From Bacillus sp. MM2020_4 (GTDB taxonomy: Bacteria; Bacillota; Bacilli; Bacillales; Cytobacillaceae), in the NCBI RefSeq assembly GCF_011250555.1, contig NZ_JAANMZ010000002.1, positions 1 to 64,000 on the forward strand: a stretch of DNA of 64,000 nucleotides, written 5' to 3'. Position 1 is the first letter of the stretch. Every line of letters starts with the position of its first letter. This document shows positions 15,747-23,845 of the stretch, one piece after another. The position numbers and the translations under genes are program-made. The notes beneath the pieces were generated by a model. That model was not told the DNA's origin, made no database searches, and was given only the letters and a program-made list of their open reading frames with translations.

Positions 15747-17006
15747 CTACCTTTTATGTCCGCCAACTAACGTTGCACGGTGCTTGGCTGTTCCTGCAGC
15801 CGTATAGGATACAGCACGCAGGAGTGAACCTGAGCCAAAGCGCTTGCGGACAGAATCCACTACATAGCCAAGCTCCCGCCTCTTATAAGCACCCATATCA
15901 AAGAGGTCAAGCTGAAGCTCATGGTCATCGATAATATTACTGATGGCTAGCGAAATCTGCCGTACCGTCTTCCCGGTATAATGCTCATGAAACAGTTCAA
16001 GGCAAACGCGGTAAAGCTCCATTGTCACATTCGTTGGCTGCTGGATGGTTCTGGAGCGATGAAAGCCGCCGCCAAATTCATCTTGACTGTAGCCAACTCC
16101 GAGACTAATCGTTCTCCCCGCTTTGCGATGCGTCCGTGCTCTTCGGGCGACCTCTTCACACATTTCTAGAATAACCGCCTTAATTTCCTCTTCCTCTTTA
16201 TAATCCCTTAATAAAATTTGGCTTTTTCCAAAGCTGATCTGTCCTTGAATGAGTGGTGCGCCTAAATCGGAAAGATCGACCCCCCAGGCGTGATAATAAA
16301 GCTGGTTCCCCATAATGCCGAATTTCTTTTCCAGCTTTTCTAAATCATAGCGGGCTAGCTGCCCAACCGTGAAGATGCCCATGCCATTTAATGTTTTCTC
16401 AACACGCCTGCCAATTCCCCACATTTCCCGGAGCGGCGATACGTTCCAAAGCTTTGTCTCGACATCTTCGTACGTCCATTCAGCTATTCCTTTTTTCTTG
16501 GCATCAAGATCAAGGCAAAGCTTCGAGAGTAACATATTGGGGCCAATTCCAACGGCACACGGGAGCTGAAACTCCCGCTCAATGTCATTTTTTATTTTTT
16601 GAGCAATCGTGTGGGCATCACCCCACAAATGAATGGCACCGTCGACTTTAATAAAGCTTTCATCGACGCTATAGACATGAATGGCCTCTTTTGGTACATA
16701 GCGATTAAACACACGGGAAATTTCTGTTGCAATCCGCAAATAGGTTGCCATTTTGGGCTCCTCAATTTGGATACGCGGATCGTCGGGAATCTCAAAACCC
16801 CTAGATCCGGTTTTGATGCCAAATTCTTTTTTGAGCCGTGGTGAGGCAGCAAGCACGACACTCCCTTGCCGCTCCTTGTTCCCAACCACTGCCAGATAGC
16901 AATTCAAAGGGTCGAGCCCGAGTATGACAGCGGCACAGCTTGCATAGAAACTCTTCATGTCGACGCATAAAATTTTACTTTTCGGTAATGCGTTGTAATC
17001 GACCAT
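15747..17006 (-). CDS. polYB: Y-family DNA polymerase PolY2 (YqjW/UvrX type)
   Basis: Translesion DNA polymerase of the UmuC/DinB family. Palm residues are visible in KILCVDMKSFYAS (first Asp, about residue 16) and YSVDESFIKV (Asp-Glu, about 120); helix-hairpin-helix follows at MWGIGRRVEKTLNGMG. A beta-clamp-binding motif QLDLF lies near residue 370. 419 aa is the usual size. Two LexA-type boxes lie upstream, so SOS induction is expected; YqjW is LexA-controlled in B. subtilis. A YolD-like gene follows in the same direction, separated by repeat copy A. Confidence 0.93.
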   Translation of the reverse strand: MVDYNALPKSKILCVDMKSFYASCAAVILGLDPLNCYLAVVGNKERQGSVVLAASPRLKKEFGIKTGSRGFEIPDDPRIQIEEPKMATYLRIATEISRVFNRYVPKEAIHVYSVDESFIKVDGAIHLWGDAHTIAQKIKNDIEREFQLPCAVGIGPNMLLSKLCLDLDAKKKGIAEWTYEDVETKLWNVSPLREMWGIGRRVEKTLNGMGIFTVGQLARYDLEKLEKKFGIMGNQLYYHAWGVDLSDLGAPLIQGQISFGKSQILLRDYKEEEEIKAVILEMCEEVARRARTHRKAGRTISLGVGYSQDEFGGGFHRSRTIQQPTNVTMELYRVCLELFHEHYTGKTVRQISLAISNIIDDHELQLDLFDMGAYKRRELGYVVDSVRKRFGSGSLLRAVSYTAAGTAKHRATLVGGHKR

Positions 17007-17030
17007 GACCTTTCCCCCATACTTACTTTT

Positions 17031-17046
17031 AGGAACATACGTTCCT
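17031..17046. promoter_or_regulatory. LexA (SOS) box 1
   Basis: AGGAACATACGTTCCT, a perfect 16-bp palindrome containing GAAC-N4-GTTC, the core of the Bacillus LexA/DinR box. It lies 25 bp upstream of the polYB start. Confidence 0.85.
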
Positions 17047-17070
17047 TTATATTATATATAATATCATAAG

Positions 17071-17084
17071 CGAATATGCGTTCG
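17071..17084. promoter_or_regulatory. LexA (SOS) box 2
   Basis: CGAATATGCGTTCG has one mismatch to CGAAC-N4-GTTCG. It is 40 bp from box 1 and between the divergent polYB and yqzH genes. The AT-rich polYB promoter region lies between the two boxes. Confidence 0.75.
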
Positions 17085-17154
17085 TGTTCAATGGAAATTT
17101 TTCGCAGGATTCTGATTAAGAAAAGAGATATACTGTTTGGAGAGGTGTGCGTCG

Positions 17155-17346
17155 ATGGAGAAAAAGCTTGTGCTCAAAATGATCAGGAATTGTTTTAAAC
17201 AGTATTATGAGGCGGATATGGTACCGATTAGTGATAGTGATTTAAAAGATCTGGCTGGGCGGATTTTTCAAATAAAAGAAGAAGATCCAACTGCGGATTT
17301 ATTTGAGGTTGTAAATGATGTCGTATATGAGTTTTTAGCAGGTTGA
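17155..17346 (+). CDS. yqzH: YqzH family protein
   Basis: 63-aa acidic protein of unknown function, divergent from polYB as in B. subtilis. It starts MEKKLVLKMIRNCFKQYYEAD and is predicted all-helical, with no Cys cluster or membrane span. The ATG at 17155 has GGAGAGGTG at 8 nt; a TTG at 17137 is in frame but has no site. The shared intergenic region with two LexA boxes suggests SOS induction. Family call rests on position and size. Confidence 0.75.
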   Translation: MEKKLVLKMIRNCFKQYYEADMVPISDSDLKDLAGRIFQIKEEDPTADLFEVVNDVVYEFLAG

Positions 17347-17348
17347 TT

Positions 17349-17373
17349 GTCCTCATGATGATACCATGAGGAC
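17349..17373. other. Hairpin after yqzH without T-tract
   Basis: GTCCTCATG / CATGAGGAC, a perfect 9-bp stem with a 7-nt loop between the convergent yqzH and the SNF2 helicase gene. No poly-T follows on either strand, so a terminator role is uncertain. Confidence 0.6.
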
Positions 17374-17417
17374 ATTAATCATCAATGATCTATGAAAACT
17401 GTCCACATGAATATTTT

Positions 17418-20400
17418 TTAAGACAGGATTTCCATAATGTCATCTTCCGTCAAAGTAGAACTACGTTGCTCCTTAGAATCAATAATTTCCTTAATCAAAT
17501 ATCTTTTTTTGTCCTGTAATTCACTAATCTTCTCTTCAATGGTTCCACGGGTTATAAGCTTAATCACTTGAACGGCATTTTTCTGGCCGATGCGGTGCGC
17601 TCGGTCAGCTGCCTGCGCCTCAACGGCTGGATTCCACCAGATATCATACAAAATGACCGTATCCGCTCCCGTCAAATTAAGCCCTGTTCCCCCGGCCTTC
17701 AAAGAGATCAAGAAGAAGTCACGTTCTCCTTCATTAAATTGCCGGCAAATCTCCAATCGATTTTCGGAAGGAGTTCCGCCATCCAAGTAGAAAAAGGGCA
17801 GTCCCTTTTCCGCTAAATTCCTTCCAATCAGCTGAAGCATTTTCGTGAACTGGGAGAAAATCAGTACTCTTCGACCGGATAGCCTGGATTCCTCTACAAT
17901 ACTCATTAGCATGTCAAATTTCGCGGAGCCGCCCTTGTACCCATCCACAAACAACGCCGGATGACAACAAATTTGCCGTAATCTTGTCAAGCCAGCAAGA
18001 ATTTTGATTCTATTTTTCCGAATCGTATCTTTATCGAGATGCTTCAGCGTATCTTCCCTCAGCTTGGCCAAATAAGCAGCATACAATTTCTTTTGCTCTG
18101 GAAGCAGTTCAGCCAGCTCGACAAATTCCAATTTTTCTGGAAGCTCGGAAGCCACATCCTCCTTCATCCTGCGTAGCAAAAAGGGGCGGACCCTTCGTGC
18201 GATTTTTTTCCTCGTAAGATTGCTGAATTCCTTCAATCCCTTGAATAGTTCGGGAAAAACAACATGAAAAATAGACCAGAGCTCTTCCGTTGAATTCTCC
18301 ACTGGTGTACCGGTAAGCGCGAAACGGAAATTGGATTTAAGTCTTTTTACTGCCCGGGCGGTTTGCGTCACTGGATTTTTAAAGGCTTGTGCCTCATCGA
18401 AAAAGACCGTGTGGAAGGTTTGTTTCTCATACCACTTAATATCTCGCCGTAGTAACGGATAGGATGTGATAATCACATCCATATTCATGGCCTCTCTCTG
18501 GATATCGTACCGTTCTGCTTGATTTCCATCCACGACAACCACTTCCATTTCCGGGGCAAATTTCATCATTTCGCTTAGCCAGTTATATGATAAAGAGGAC
18601 GGACAAACAACTAGGACTGGCTGTTTCTCTTCACGAATAACAGCAAGCTCTGATAAAATAAACGTAATACTTTGCAGCGTTTTACCAAGCCCCATATCAT
18701 CGGCAAGAATACCGCCGAACCCGTAGTGAGCCATCGTTTTCAACCATTGATAACCACGTTTTTGATAGTCACGCAAAATGAATTCCAAGCTTTCAGGTAC
18801 CTCAAACTGCATAGCCTCAGGATGGATAAGGTTATCAAGAAATTGTCGGAAAGAGTCCTCAACTATAAGCACGTGACTTTCATCAATTGAATCAAGCAAT
18901 GGAAGCCCCTGTAAAATTGAAACCTCGAAGCCATTTTCCAGGTTTTTATTTTCCACCGAAAACCCATTTAAAAAACGTTGAATTTCTCCAAACTCGTTGG
19001 ATTCTAATGAAAGGAGCGAGCCGCTCCGCAGACGATAATATTTCCTTTTTTCCTCCAGTGCCGCTAGAATCTCTTTGATTTGCTGATGTGAGATTCCATC
19101 TAGTTCAAACTTAAATTCCAGCCAATTCGTCCGTTCCTTTTTTAGTCTCACCCTAATGGCTGGAGGAGTATTGCTGCGAAAAATTCGATTTCGCACTGCA
19201 GTGGTCGCATAAATTTGCACCAGCTTTTGCAGCTTCGGAACAACATGGGTTAGAAATTCATATTCTAATTCCTCATTGTGTAAAAAAAAGCCGCCTTCGG
19301 TTTTGGCGAACGAACTTTCCTCCATCAGCGCCAGAATTTCGTTCTCCTTCTCTTCATCTCTAATGATTCTAGCACCCGCAATAATACCTCGTTCCTCCAA
19401 GGGATTGACGATAATATTTTCATAGTGAAACTCCAGACCTGCGAGCAAACGATTTTTCACTCTATCAAGGTACAGCTTGGCATTCAGCGGTGTTTTCATA
19501 AATTCCCTTGCTAGCGAAGTGGATAATTGAACATGACCTAATTTTTTTAAACCCGGAATCACTTTTTCGAAAAAATGCTGGATCTGCTCGTGGGGAATGA
19601 AAATTTGATTCGTTCCTGAAACATCAAGCATCTGTTTAACATCCGCCAACCGCTGACAATCCTCGGTTTTCATTCTGATGATTTTTCCAGCCGATAATAC
19701 AGAATCATAGAATTCAAATAAAATCATCCGCGATAGCCCTTTAACTTTTAACAAATAGCCGTTACCTTCCGCTTCAGTAAAATCGAATTGTAGAGGAGGC
19801 AGCTCATCTGTTACAGACAATCCATCGTACACATGACCTTCATATTCCAATTTCACCAATGGTGCCCTGGTAAGCAATGCCTGCAGTTGTTTCCAGGAAG
19901 ATGAGGGAAGCAGCAGCAGCTCCGTACTAGTGTAATTTGATGGGCTCTGATCATCTTGAACTACCTGGATAAGATGCTGAATCACGATATCAGCTTCTTT
20001 TTGGAAGCAGTGAAGGCTTGGATTGTACAATAACGAGCTTGAATGCCCCTGGTTCACAGCCTCTAGAAAACGCCTGATATTTTCTACCTTTGTTTGTTCG
20101 ATGAACAATTCAATTCCAAACATGCAGGATTCCGATTCTAGCATAACGGGTTTAATGATAAACTCCACATCAAGTACTTGCCTGTTTTCAAAATGAAGCT
20201 GATGACCGCTTGTCCGTTTTGGCTGGTTATTGAAAATTTTGAGTAAACCTCCGGCCAAATTCCGCTCGTCGTTTGTAGTGCTGGTACTGTCGCCCAGCGG
20301 GATCGTTACTTTTCGATGATTATCGTCAATTGCTAACAAAACCGCGGCAATATGCTGGCAGTCCTTTTGAAATGAAGCAAGCTTGGGGCAACTGCACTTG

Positions 20401-20594
20401 GATTGAAAACTATCTGCATCTTTCTTTTCAATCACTACTTGAAAATCCTCTGTTCCCGCTACGATAGCTTCACAACAATTAGGATTATATTTTTCAATGG
20501 TTACTTTATTCGCACGGAAAAATGCCTCACCCCGTTTGAAGGAGACAGCCCCGCACAACTCTTTAATCATTTTTTGCGTTATTTTAATATCCAC
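17418..20594 (-). CDS. SNF2-family DEAD/DEAH helicase with SWIM zinc finger
   Basis: 1058-aa ATP-dependent DNA translocase of the Swi2/Snf2 group (YwqA-like). N-terminal SWIM finger at about residues 67-90 (CSCPKLASFQKDCQH, pattern CxC..CxH). A long, poorly conserved middle region follows. The helicase motor covers about 610-1050: Walker A ADDMGLGKTLQS (about 630), Walker B FFDEAQAFKNP (about 735), RFALTGTPVENS, and the second RecA lobe with LISLKAGGTGLNLTGAD and HRIGQ (about 985-1015). Its cellular role is unknown, possibly chromatin or RNA polymerase remodelling like other bacterial Snf2 proteins. Single gene, strong start at 20594. Confidence 0.92.
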   Translation of the reverse strand: MDIKITQKMIKELCGAVSFKRGEAFFRANKVTIEKYNPNCCEAIVAGTEDFQVVIEKKDADSFQSKCSCPKLASFQKDCQHIAAVLLAIDDNHRKVTIPLGDSTSTTNDERNLAGGLLKIFNNQPKRTSGHQLHFENRQVLDVEFIIKPVMLESESCMFGIELFIEQTKVENIRRFLEAVNQGHSSSLLYNPSLHCFQKEADIVIQHLIQVVQDDQSPSNYTSTELLLLPSSSWKQLQALLTRAPLVKLEYEGHVYDGLSVTDELPPLQFDFTEAEGNGYLLKVKGLSRMILFEFYDSVLSAGKIIRMKTEDCQRLADVKQMLDVSGTNQIFIPHEQIQHFFEKVIPGLKKLGHVQLSTSLAREFMKTPLNAKLYLDRVKNRLLAGLEFHYENIIVNPLEERGIIAGARIIRDEEKENEILALMEESSFAKTEGGFFLHNEELEYEFLTHVVPKLQKLVQIYATTAVRNRIFRSNTPPAIRVRLKKERTNWLEFKFELDGISHQQIKEILAALEEKRKYYRLRSGSLLSLESNEFGEIQRFLNGFSVENKNLENGFEVSILQGLPLLDSIDESHVLIVEDSFRQFLDNLIHPEAMQFEVPESLEFILRDYQKRGYQWLKTMAHYGFGGILADDMGLGKTLQSITFILSELAVIREEKQPVLVVCPSSLSYNWLSEMMKFAPEMEVVVVDGNQAERYDIQREAMNMDVIITSYPLLRRDIKWYEKQTFHTVFFDEAQAFKNPVTQTARAVKRLKSNFRFALTGTPVENSTEELWSIFHVVFPELFKGLKEFSNLTRKKIARRVRPFLLRRMKEDVASELPEKLEFVELAELLPEQKKLYAAYLAKLREDTLKHLDKDTIRKNRIKILAGLTRLRQICCHPALFVDGYKGGSAKFDMLMSIVEESRLSGRRVLIFSQFTKMLQLIGRNLAEKGLPFFYLDGGTPSENRLEICRQFNEGERDFFLISLKAGGTGLNLTGADTVILYDIWWNPAVEAQAADRAHRIGQKNAVQVIKLITRGTIEEKISELQDKKRYLIKEIIDSKEQRSSTLTEDDIMEILS

Positions 20595-20659
20595 ATGACT
20601 GCTCCTTTCCAGGAAGACATCTATGTTAATAGATTAAACCATTATACCATTAACCCAAA

Positions 20660-20686
20660 ATTAAAGACTGCCTTTAAAAAGGCAGC
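20660..20686 (-). terminator. Terminator after the SDR gene
   Basis: CTGCCTTT / AAAGGCAG stem; minus-strand tail TCTTTAATTTT. It lies just after the yqjQ stop and before the SNF2 start region. Confidence 0.6.
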
Positions 20687-20689
20687 CAA

Positions 20690-21487
20690 TTACTTAGAAT
20701 TCAGCATTCGTTTGCCAATACGCTCAAACAGCCGTGGAAAAAGAACATAAACGGCACTTCCCATGTTCATCCAGCGCGGCAAATTGATTTCCCGCGTTTT
20801 TGTCAGCATGCTGTCAACAACCTTACCTGCAACAAATTCCGGCTGCAGCATGAACCGCTGCACACTTTTGACATAAGTACCTTTTTCATCCGCGATGGTG
20901 AAAAAATTGGTGGCAATTGGCCCAGGATTTACTGTGGTGACTTGGACATTGTAATCACCCATTTCCATTCGCAGTGCATTTGAATAGCCAAGCACGGCAT
21001 GTTTCGTTGCGGAATAGACACTCGATTTTGGCGTGGCAATCTTTCCAGCCTGTGAAGCAATATTAATAATATGGCCAAAACGACGAGCGCGCATCTTTGG
21101 TAAGACCATGCTTGTACATGCCATCAGCCCAATCACATTGACTTCAAACATCCCTTTAATTTCGTCGATTGAAGCTTCATGGGCTTCACGAAATACTCCG
21201 AAGCCAGCATTATTCACAAGAATATCAATGTTTCCGATTGCATCAAAAATCGCCTCAAAAACGATCTGAACTTGATTGGTGTCTGACACATCAAGTTTGA
21301 AAACATCCACTTTCACTTGATACTTTTGTTGAAAATCGGATTGCATCTGCTCAAGCTTATCAAAGCTTCGTGCCAGGAGAATTAGATTAGCCCCGCTTGC
21401 CGCACAAAGCTTGGCAATTTCTGCCCCAATACCACCGGATGCCCCGGTAATTACAACATTTTTCTCTTTTAACTGATCCCTTACCAT
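20690..21487 (-). CDS. yqjQ: Short-chain dehydrogenase/reductase (YqjQ family)
   Basis: NAD(P)-dependent oxidoreductase, substrate unknown. Classical SDR motifs: cofactor loop ITGASGGIGAEIAKL at about residues 12-26, NNAG at about 91, catalytic Ser in INIASQAG, and the Tyr-x-x-x-Lys active site in VYSATKHAV at about residue 158. The C-terminal 60 residues carry a substrate-loop region with basic residues, similar to membrane-lipid-active SDRs. It follows the MBL-fold gene with a 33-nt gap, so the two probably form an operon. Confidence 0.9.
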   Translation of the reverse strand: MVRDQLKEKNVVITGASGGIGAEIAKLCAASGANLILLARSFDKLEQMQSDFQQKYQVKVDVFKLDVSDTNQVQIVFEAIFDAIGNIDILVNNAGFGVFREAHEASIDEIKGMFEVNVIGLMACTSMVLPKMRARRFGHIINIASQAGKIATPKSSVYSATKHAVLGYSNALRMEMGDYNVQVTTVNPGPIATNFFTIADEKGTYVKSVQRFMLQPEFVAGKVVDSMLTKTREINLPRWMNMGSAVYVLFPRLFERIGKRMLNSK

Positions 21488-21520
21488 CCTAACACCTCAT
21501 CAGAGCCTAAGCCCGCACGA

Positions 21521-22483
21521 TTACAATTTAGCTTGAAAGAGAACGGGCTGACTATTACTACTACTAATTTCCCCGATAGAGGCTAAATAGTCAAGCTGGG
21601 CAACTGTTTCCGAAATGGTCAACATCGGCTCACGCTGATAAACCGTCGGAAAAAGCCGTTTACAAATTTCAAATACTGTAAGCTGCTCTTCCTTCAGCCA
21701 ATTATTAACCATCATCGCACGCTCATGCTGCCGCGAAAGTCTTTTTTTAATCAGTTCCTCTAACTGATAAACCTCCTCACCGTGACCTGTATAGACACAT
21801 TGAATCGGATAAAATAAAAGTTTCCTCATCGAGTCATTCAGCTGTAACTGCGATTTGGGCCTTTCTTTTTCACCAGGGGCAGGCGGCTCCATCAGTGGAT
21901 TCGGTGAAATATGAGCAAGAATGAGATCGCCGCCAATTAAGATCCCATCCTTTTCCCGAAAAAGGGCAATATGACTTTGAGCATGTCCTGGTGTTTCAAT
22001 AACCTGCCAGCCGCCCAACCCCGGCGGTTGCATCCCCTCAACGAGATGTCCGGTTAAGGAACGATTACACGAATACTTCACTGTTTTTCTGAGTTTAGAA
22101 AGTAATGGGATATACTCAGCTGACAGTCCGAACTCTTGAAAGTTCACTTTGAAAAATTCTTCTTGTATTTGGAAAAATTCTTCAGTAGGATGAATCCAGC
22201 GTTCATTCAGCGGATGGCCAAACACGTCTACTGAATCAGGAAAAAAGTCAAGCATCCCGGTGTGGTCAGGGTGATGGTGGGTAAGCACTACTTGTTCAAT
22301 GTCATTTGGAGTTAAATGTAATTCAGCCATCTGCCCTACAAATGAATTCCAGCATTCATCCGTTTTCACTCCTGCATCTACAAGAGTTAAGCGCTCCCCT
22401 TTAATCAAATAGGCATTTACATCACCAACTGCAAAAGGCGTTGGTAAAGTAATCTTAGCAATTCCGTTTTTCCATTCTGGCAT
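21521..22483 (-). CDS. yqjP: MBL-fold metallo-hydrolase (YqjP family)
   Basis: Metallo-beta-lactamase-fold hydrolase of glyoxalase-II type. The signature THHHPDHTG is at about residue 70, with further metal ligands in ETPGHAQSHIALF (about 165) and GGDLIL, and YTGHGEEV near 235. The C-terminal 90 residues form an extra winged-helix-like domain as in YqjP. 320 aa. Substrate unknown. Probably first gene of a two-gene unit with yqjQ. Confidence 0.88.
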   Translation of the reverse strand: MPEWKNGIAKITLPTPFAVGDVNAYLIKGERLTLVDAGVKTDECWNSFVGQMAELHLTPNDIEQVVLTHHHPDHTGMLDFFPDSVDVFGHPLNERWIHPTEEFFQIQEEFFKVNFQEFGLSAEYIPLLSKLRKTVKYSCNRSLTGHLVEGMQPPGLGGWQVIETPGHAQSHIALFREKDGILIGGDLILAHISPNPLMEPPAPGEKERPKSQLQLNDSMRKLLFYPIQCVYTGHGEEVYQLEELIKKRLSRQHERAMMVNNWLKEEQLTVFEICKRLFPTVYQREPMLTISETVAQLDYLASIGEISSSNSQPVLFQAKL

Positions 22484-22600
22484 ATAAAAACTCCTTACCT
22501 GTTAAAAATCTAAGTAAATACAGTGTAGCGATTTTTCCACCAAATGTCATTATTCTTACATAACTTTTTAGAAAAAATAAAAAATTCATACTATTTTTCT
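22484..22600. other. Non-coding stretch upstream of the T-box promoter
   Basis: AT-rich intergenic DNA between the divergent yqjP and the T-box leader. I see no ORF with a ribosome site and no repeat; yqjP transcription must begin here, but no clear promoter stands out. Confidence 0.5.
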
Positions 22601-22601
22601 C

Positions 22602-22631
22602 TTGACAGACAGGCTGTTTTTCAAGGATAAT
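22602..22631 (+). promoter_or_regulatory. Predicted sigma-A promoter of the proI T-box leader
   Basis: Perfect -35 TTGACA (22602-22607), 18-bp spacer, -10 GATAAT (22626-22631). Transcription would begin about 25-30 nt before the conserved T-box stem I. Confidence 0.7.
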
Positions 22632-22660
22632 CACTAGTAAAATTTGATTCGTTAAAAAGC

Positions 22661-22895
22661 GATGAATAAGGCCAGTAAATGTGAAACGGCGAAAGAGAGT
22701 GAAGTTCTACGGCTGAAAGACTTCACCGCCCTCTTAATCATTGAACCTACCTTATGAGCACTTAGGAAAACCTAACGTCCTCCCACGTTATCGGGAATCA
22801 AGTGAACCCTGTTTGTAACCATTAAATTAGGGTAAATGAAGGTGGTACCGCGGAAGCTAGACCTTTCGTCCTTTATGGATGAAGGGTCTTTTTGT
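22661..22895 (+). promoter_or_regulatory. T-box riboswitch, proline specifier
   Basis: tRNA-sensing leader controlling proI. Stem I contains AGAGAGTGAAG and GGCTGAAAGACTTC. The specifier context GAA-CCT-ACC at 22743-22751 gives CCU, a proline codon. The stem II/IIA region follows (CTTAGGAAAACCTAACG). The T-box sequence AAGGTGGTACCGCGG contains TGGTACCGCG at 22843-22852, whose TGGT pairs with tRNA acceptor ACCA, consistent with the A discriminator of tRNA-Pro. A terminator (GACCTTTCGTCC with GGATGAAGGGTC, then five T) ends it at 22859-22894. Uncharged tRNA-Pro is expected to favour read-through. Confidence 0.93.
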
Positions 22896-22916
22896 ATGAG
22901 AAAAGGGGGAAATGTC

Positions 22917-23759
22917 ATGAAAAAGATTGCCATTGTTGGGGCCGGTTCGATGGCCGAAGCGCTCATTTCAGGTATTCTCGAAAAAGGACTAATTGATCGG
23001 AAAAGTATCTGGGTGACTAATCATTCAAATGTAAAAAGGTTGGAAAGTCTTAATGAGCGATATGGCATTTGCAGTACGTATGATTTAGACACACTTTTTG
23101 ACAATGCCGATGTGGTTATGTTGGCAATGAAACCAAAAGATGCGGACACAGCAATCACGACCATTCGTCATCACTTAACCAAGCAAATGCTGGTGATTTC
23201 CGTTTTAGCGGGGGTTTCAATGACTACAATAGAATCACTAGCGGAAAATTCACTATCAATTGCCAGGGCCATGCCTAACACCTCGGCAGCGGTTGGAAAA
23301 TCGGCTACCGCCATCGCCATAAATAGCCGTGTCTCCGAAAAGCAGCTCGAAACCACGAAACAACTCTTTGCAACCGTGGGATTAGCAAAATTTGTTGAAG
23401 AAGAACAACTTGATGCGGTAACGGGACTGTCTGGAAGCGGCCCTGCCTATATTTATTATCTTATCGAGGCAATGGAAAATAGTGCCGCTGAAATTGGCCT
23501 TGAAAAAGAAATGGCACAAGAACTCATTGTCCAAACTTTAATTGGCGCTGCAGAAATGGTGAAGCACTCCTCAAAATCACCTGAACAATTAAGACGGGAA
23601 GTGACAAGCCCTGGTGGAACAACAGAGGCAGGAGTTAAGGTTCTGGAGGAACATGGGGTGCAGCAAGCATTCATTTCTTGTATTCAAGCAGCCACAGCCC
23701 AATCGAAAAAGATGGGAAATGCCCTTTGTTCACAACTCAAAGTCGGAAAATCCTCTTAA
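22917..23759 (+). CDS. proI: Pyrroline-5-carboxylate reductase ProI
   Basis: Last step of proline synthesis: NAD(P)H reduction of pyrroline-5-carboxylate. Rossmann start KIAIVGAGSMAEALISG at residue 2, then VMLAMKPKD, ARAMPNTSAAVG near residue 116, and the signature VTSPGGTTEAGVKVLEE near residue 230. 280 aa. A longer frame from 22836 runs through the T-box terminator and is not real; the ATG at 22917 has AAAAGGGGGAA upstream. T-box control by proline charging is strongly supported, making this the biosynthetic, proline-regulated enzyme. Confidence 0.96.
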   Translation: MKKIAIVGAGSMAEALISGILEKGLIDRKSIWVTNHSNVKRLESLNERYGICSTYDLDTLFDNADVVMLAMKPKDADTAITTIRHHLTKQMLVISVLAGVSMTTIESLAENSLSIARAMPNTSAAVGKSATAIAINSRVSEKQLETTKQLFATVGLAKFVEEEQLDAVTGLSGSGPAYIYYLIEAMENSAAEIGLEKEMAQELIVQTLIGAAEMVKHSSKSPEQLRREVTSPGGTTEAGVKVLEEHGVQQAFISCIQAATAQSKKMGNALCSQLKVGKSS

Positions 23760-23845
23760 TATTGGATGTTTATTCCCGGATGCCATAAACTAATTGTAAA
23801 GCTCGGAAATAGCGGGCTATAACAATATAAAAAGGGCTTGAGGAA

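Noticed and set aside
15604..15766. N-terminal extension of the yolD-like frame (54 codons).
   Set aside because: It is translated repeat copy A. The same KSVSAL / HKTSRREGCSL peptide appears in a frame over copy C, showing it comes from the repeat; the ATG at 15604 has the ribosome site.
22836..22916. 27-codon upstream extension of proI.
   Set aside because: Lies within the T-box antiterminator/terminator structure; the real ribosome site is before the ATG at 22917.
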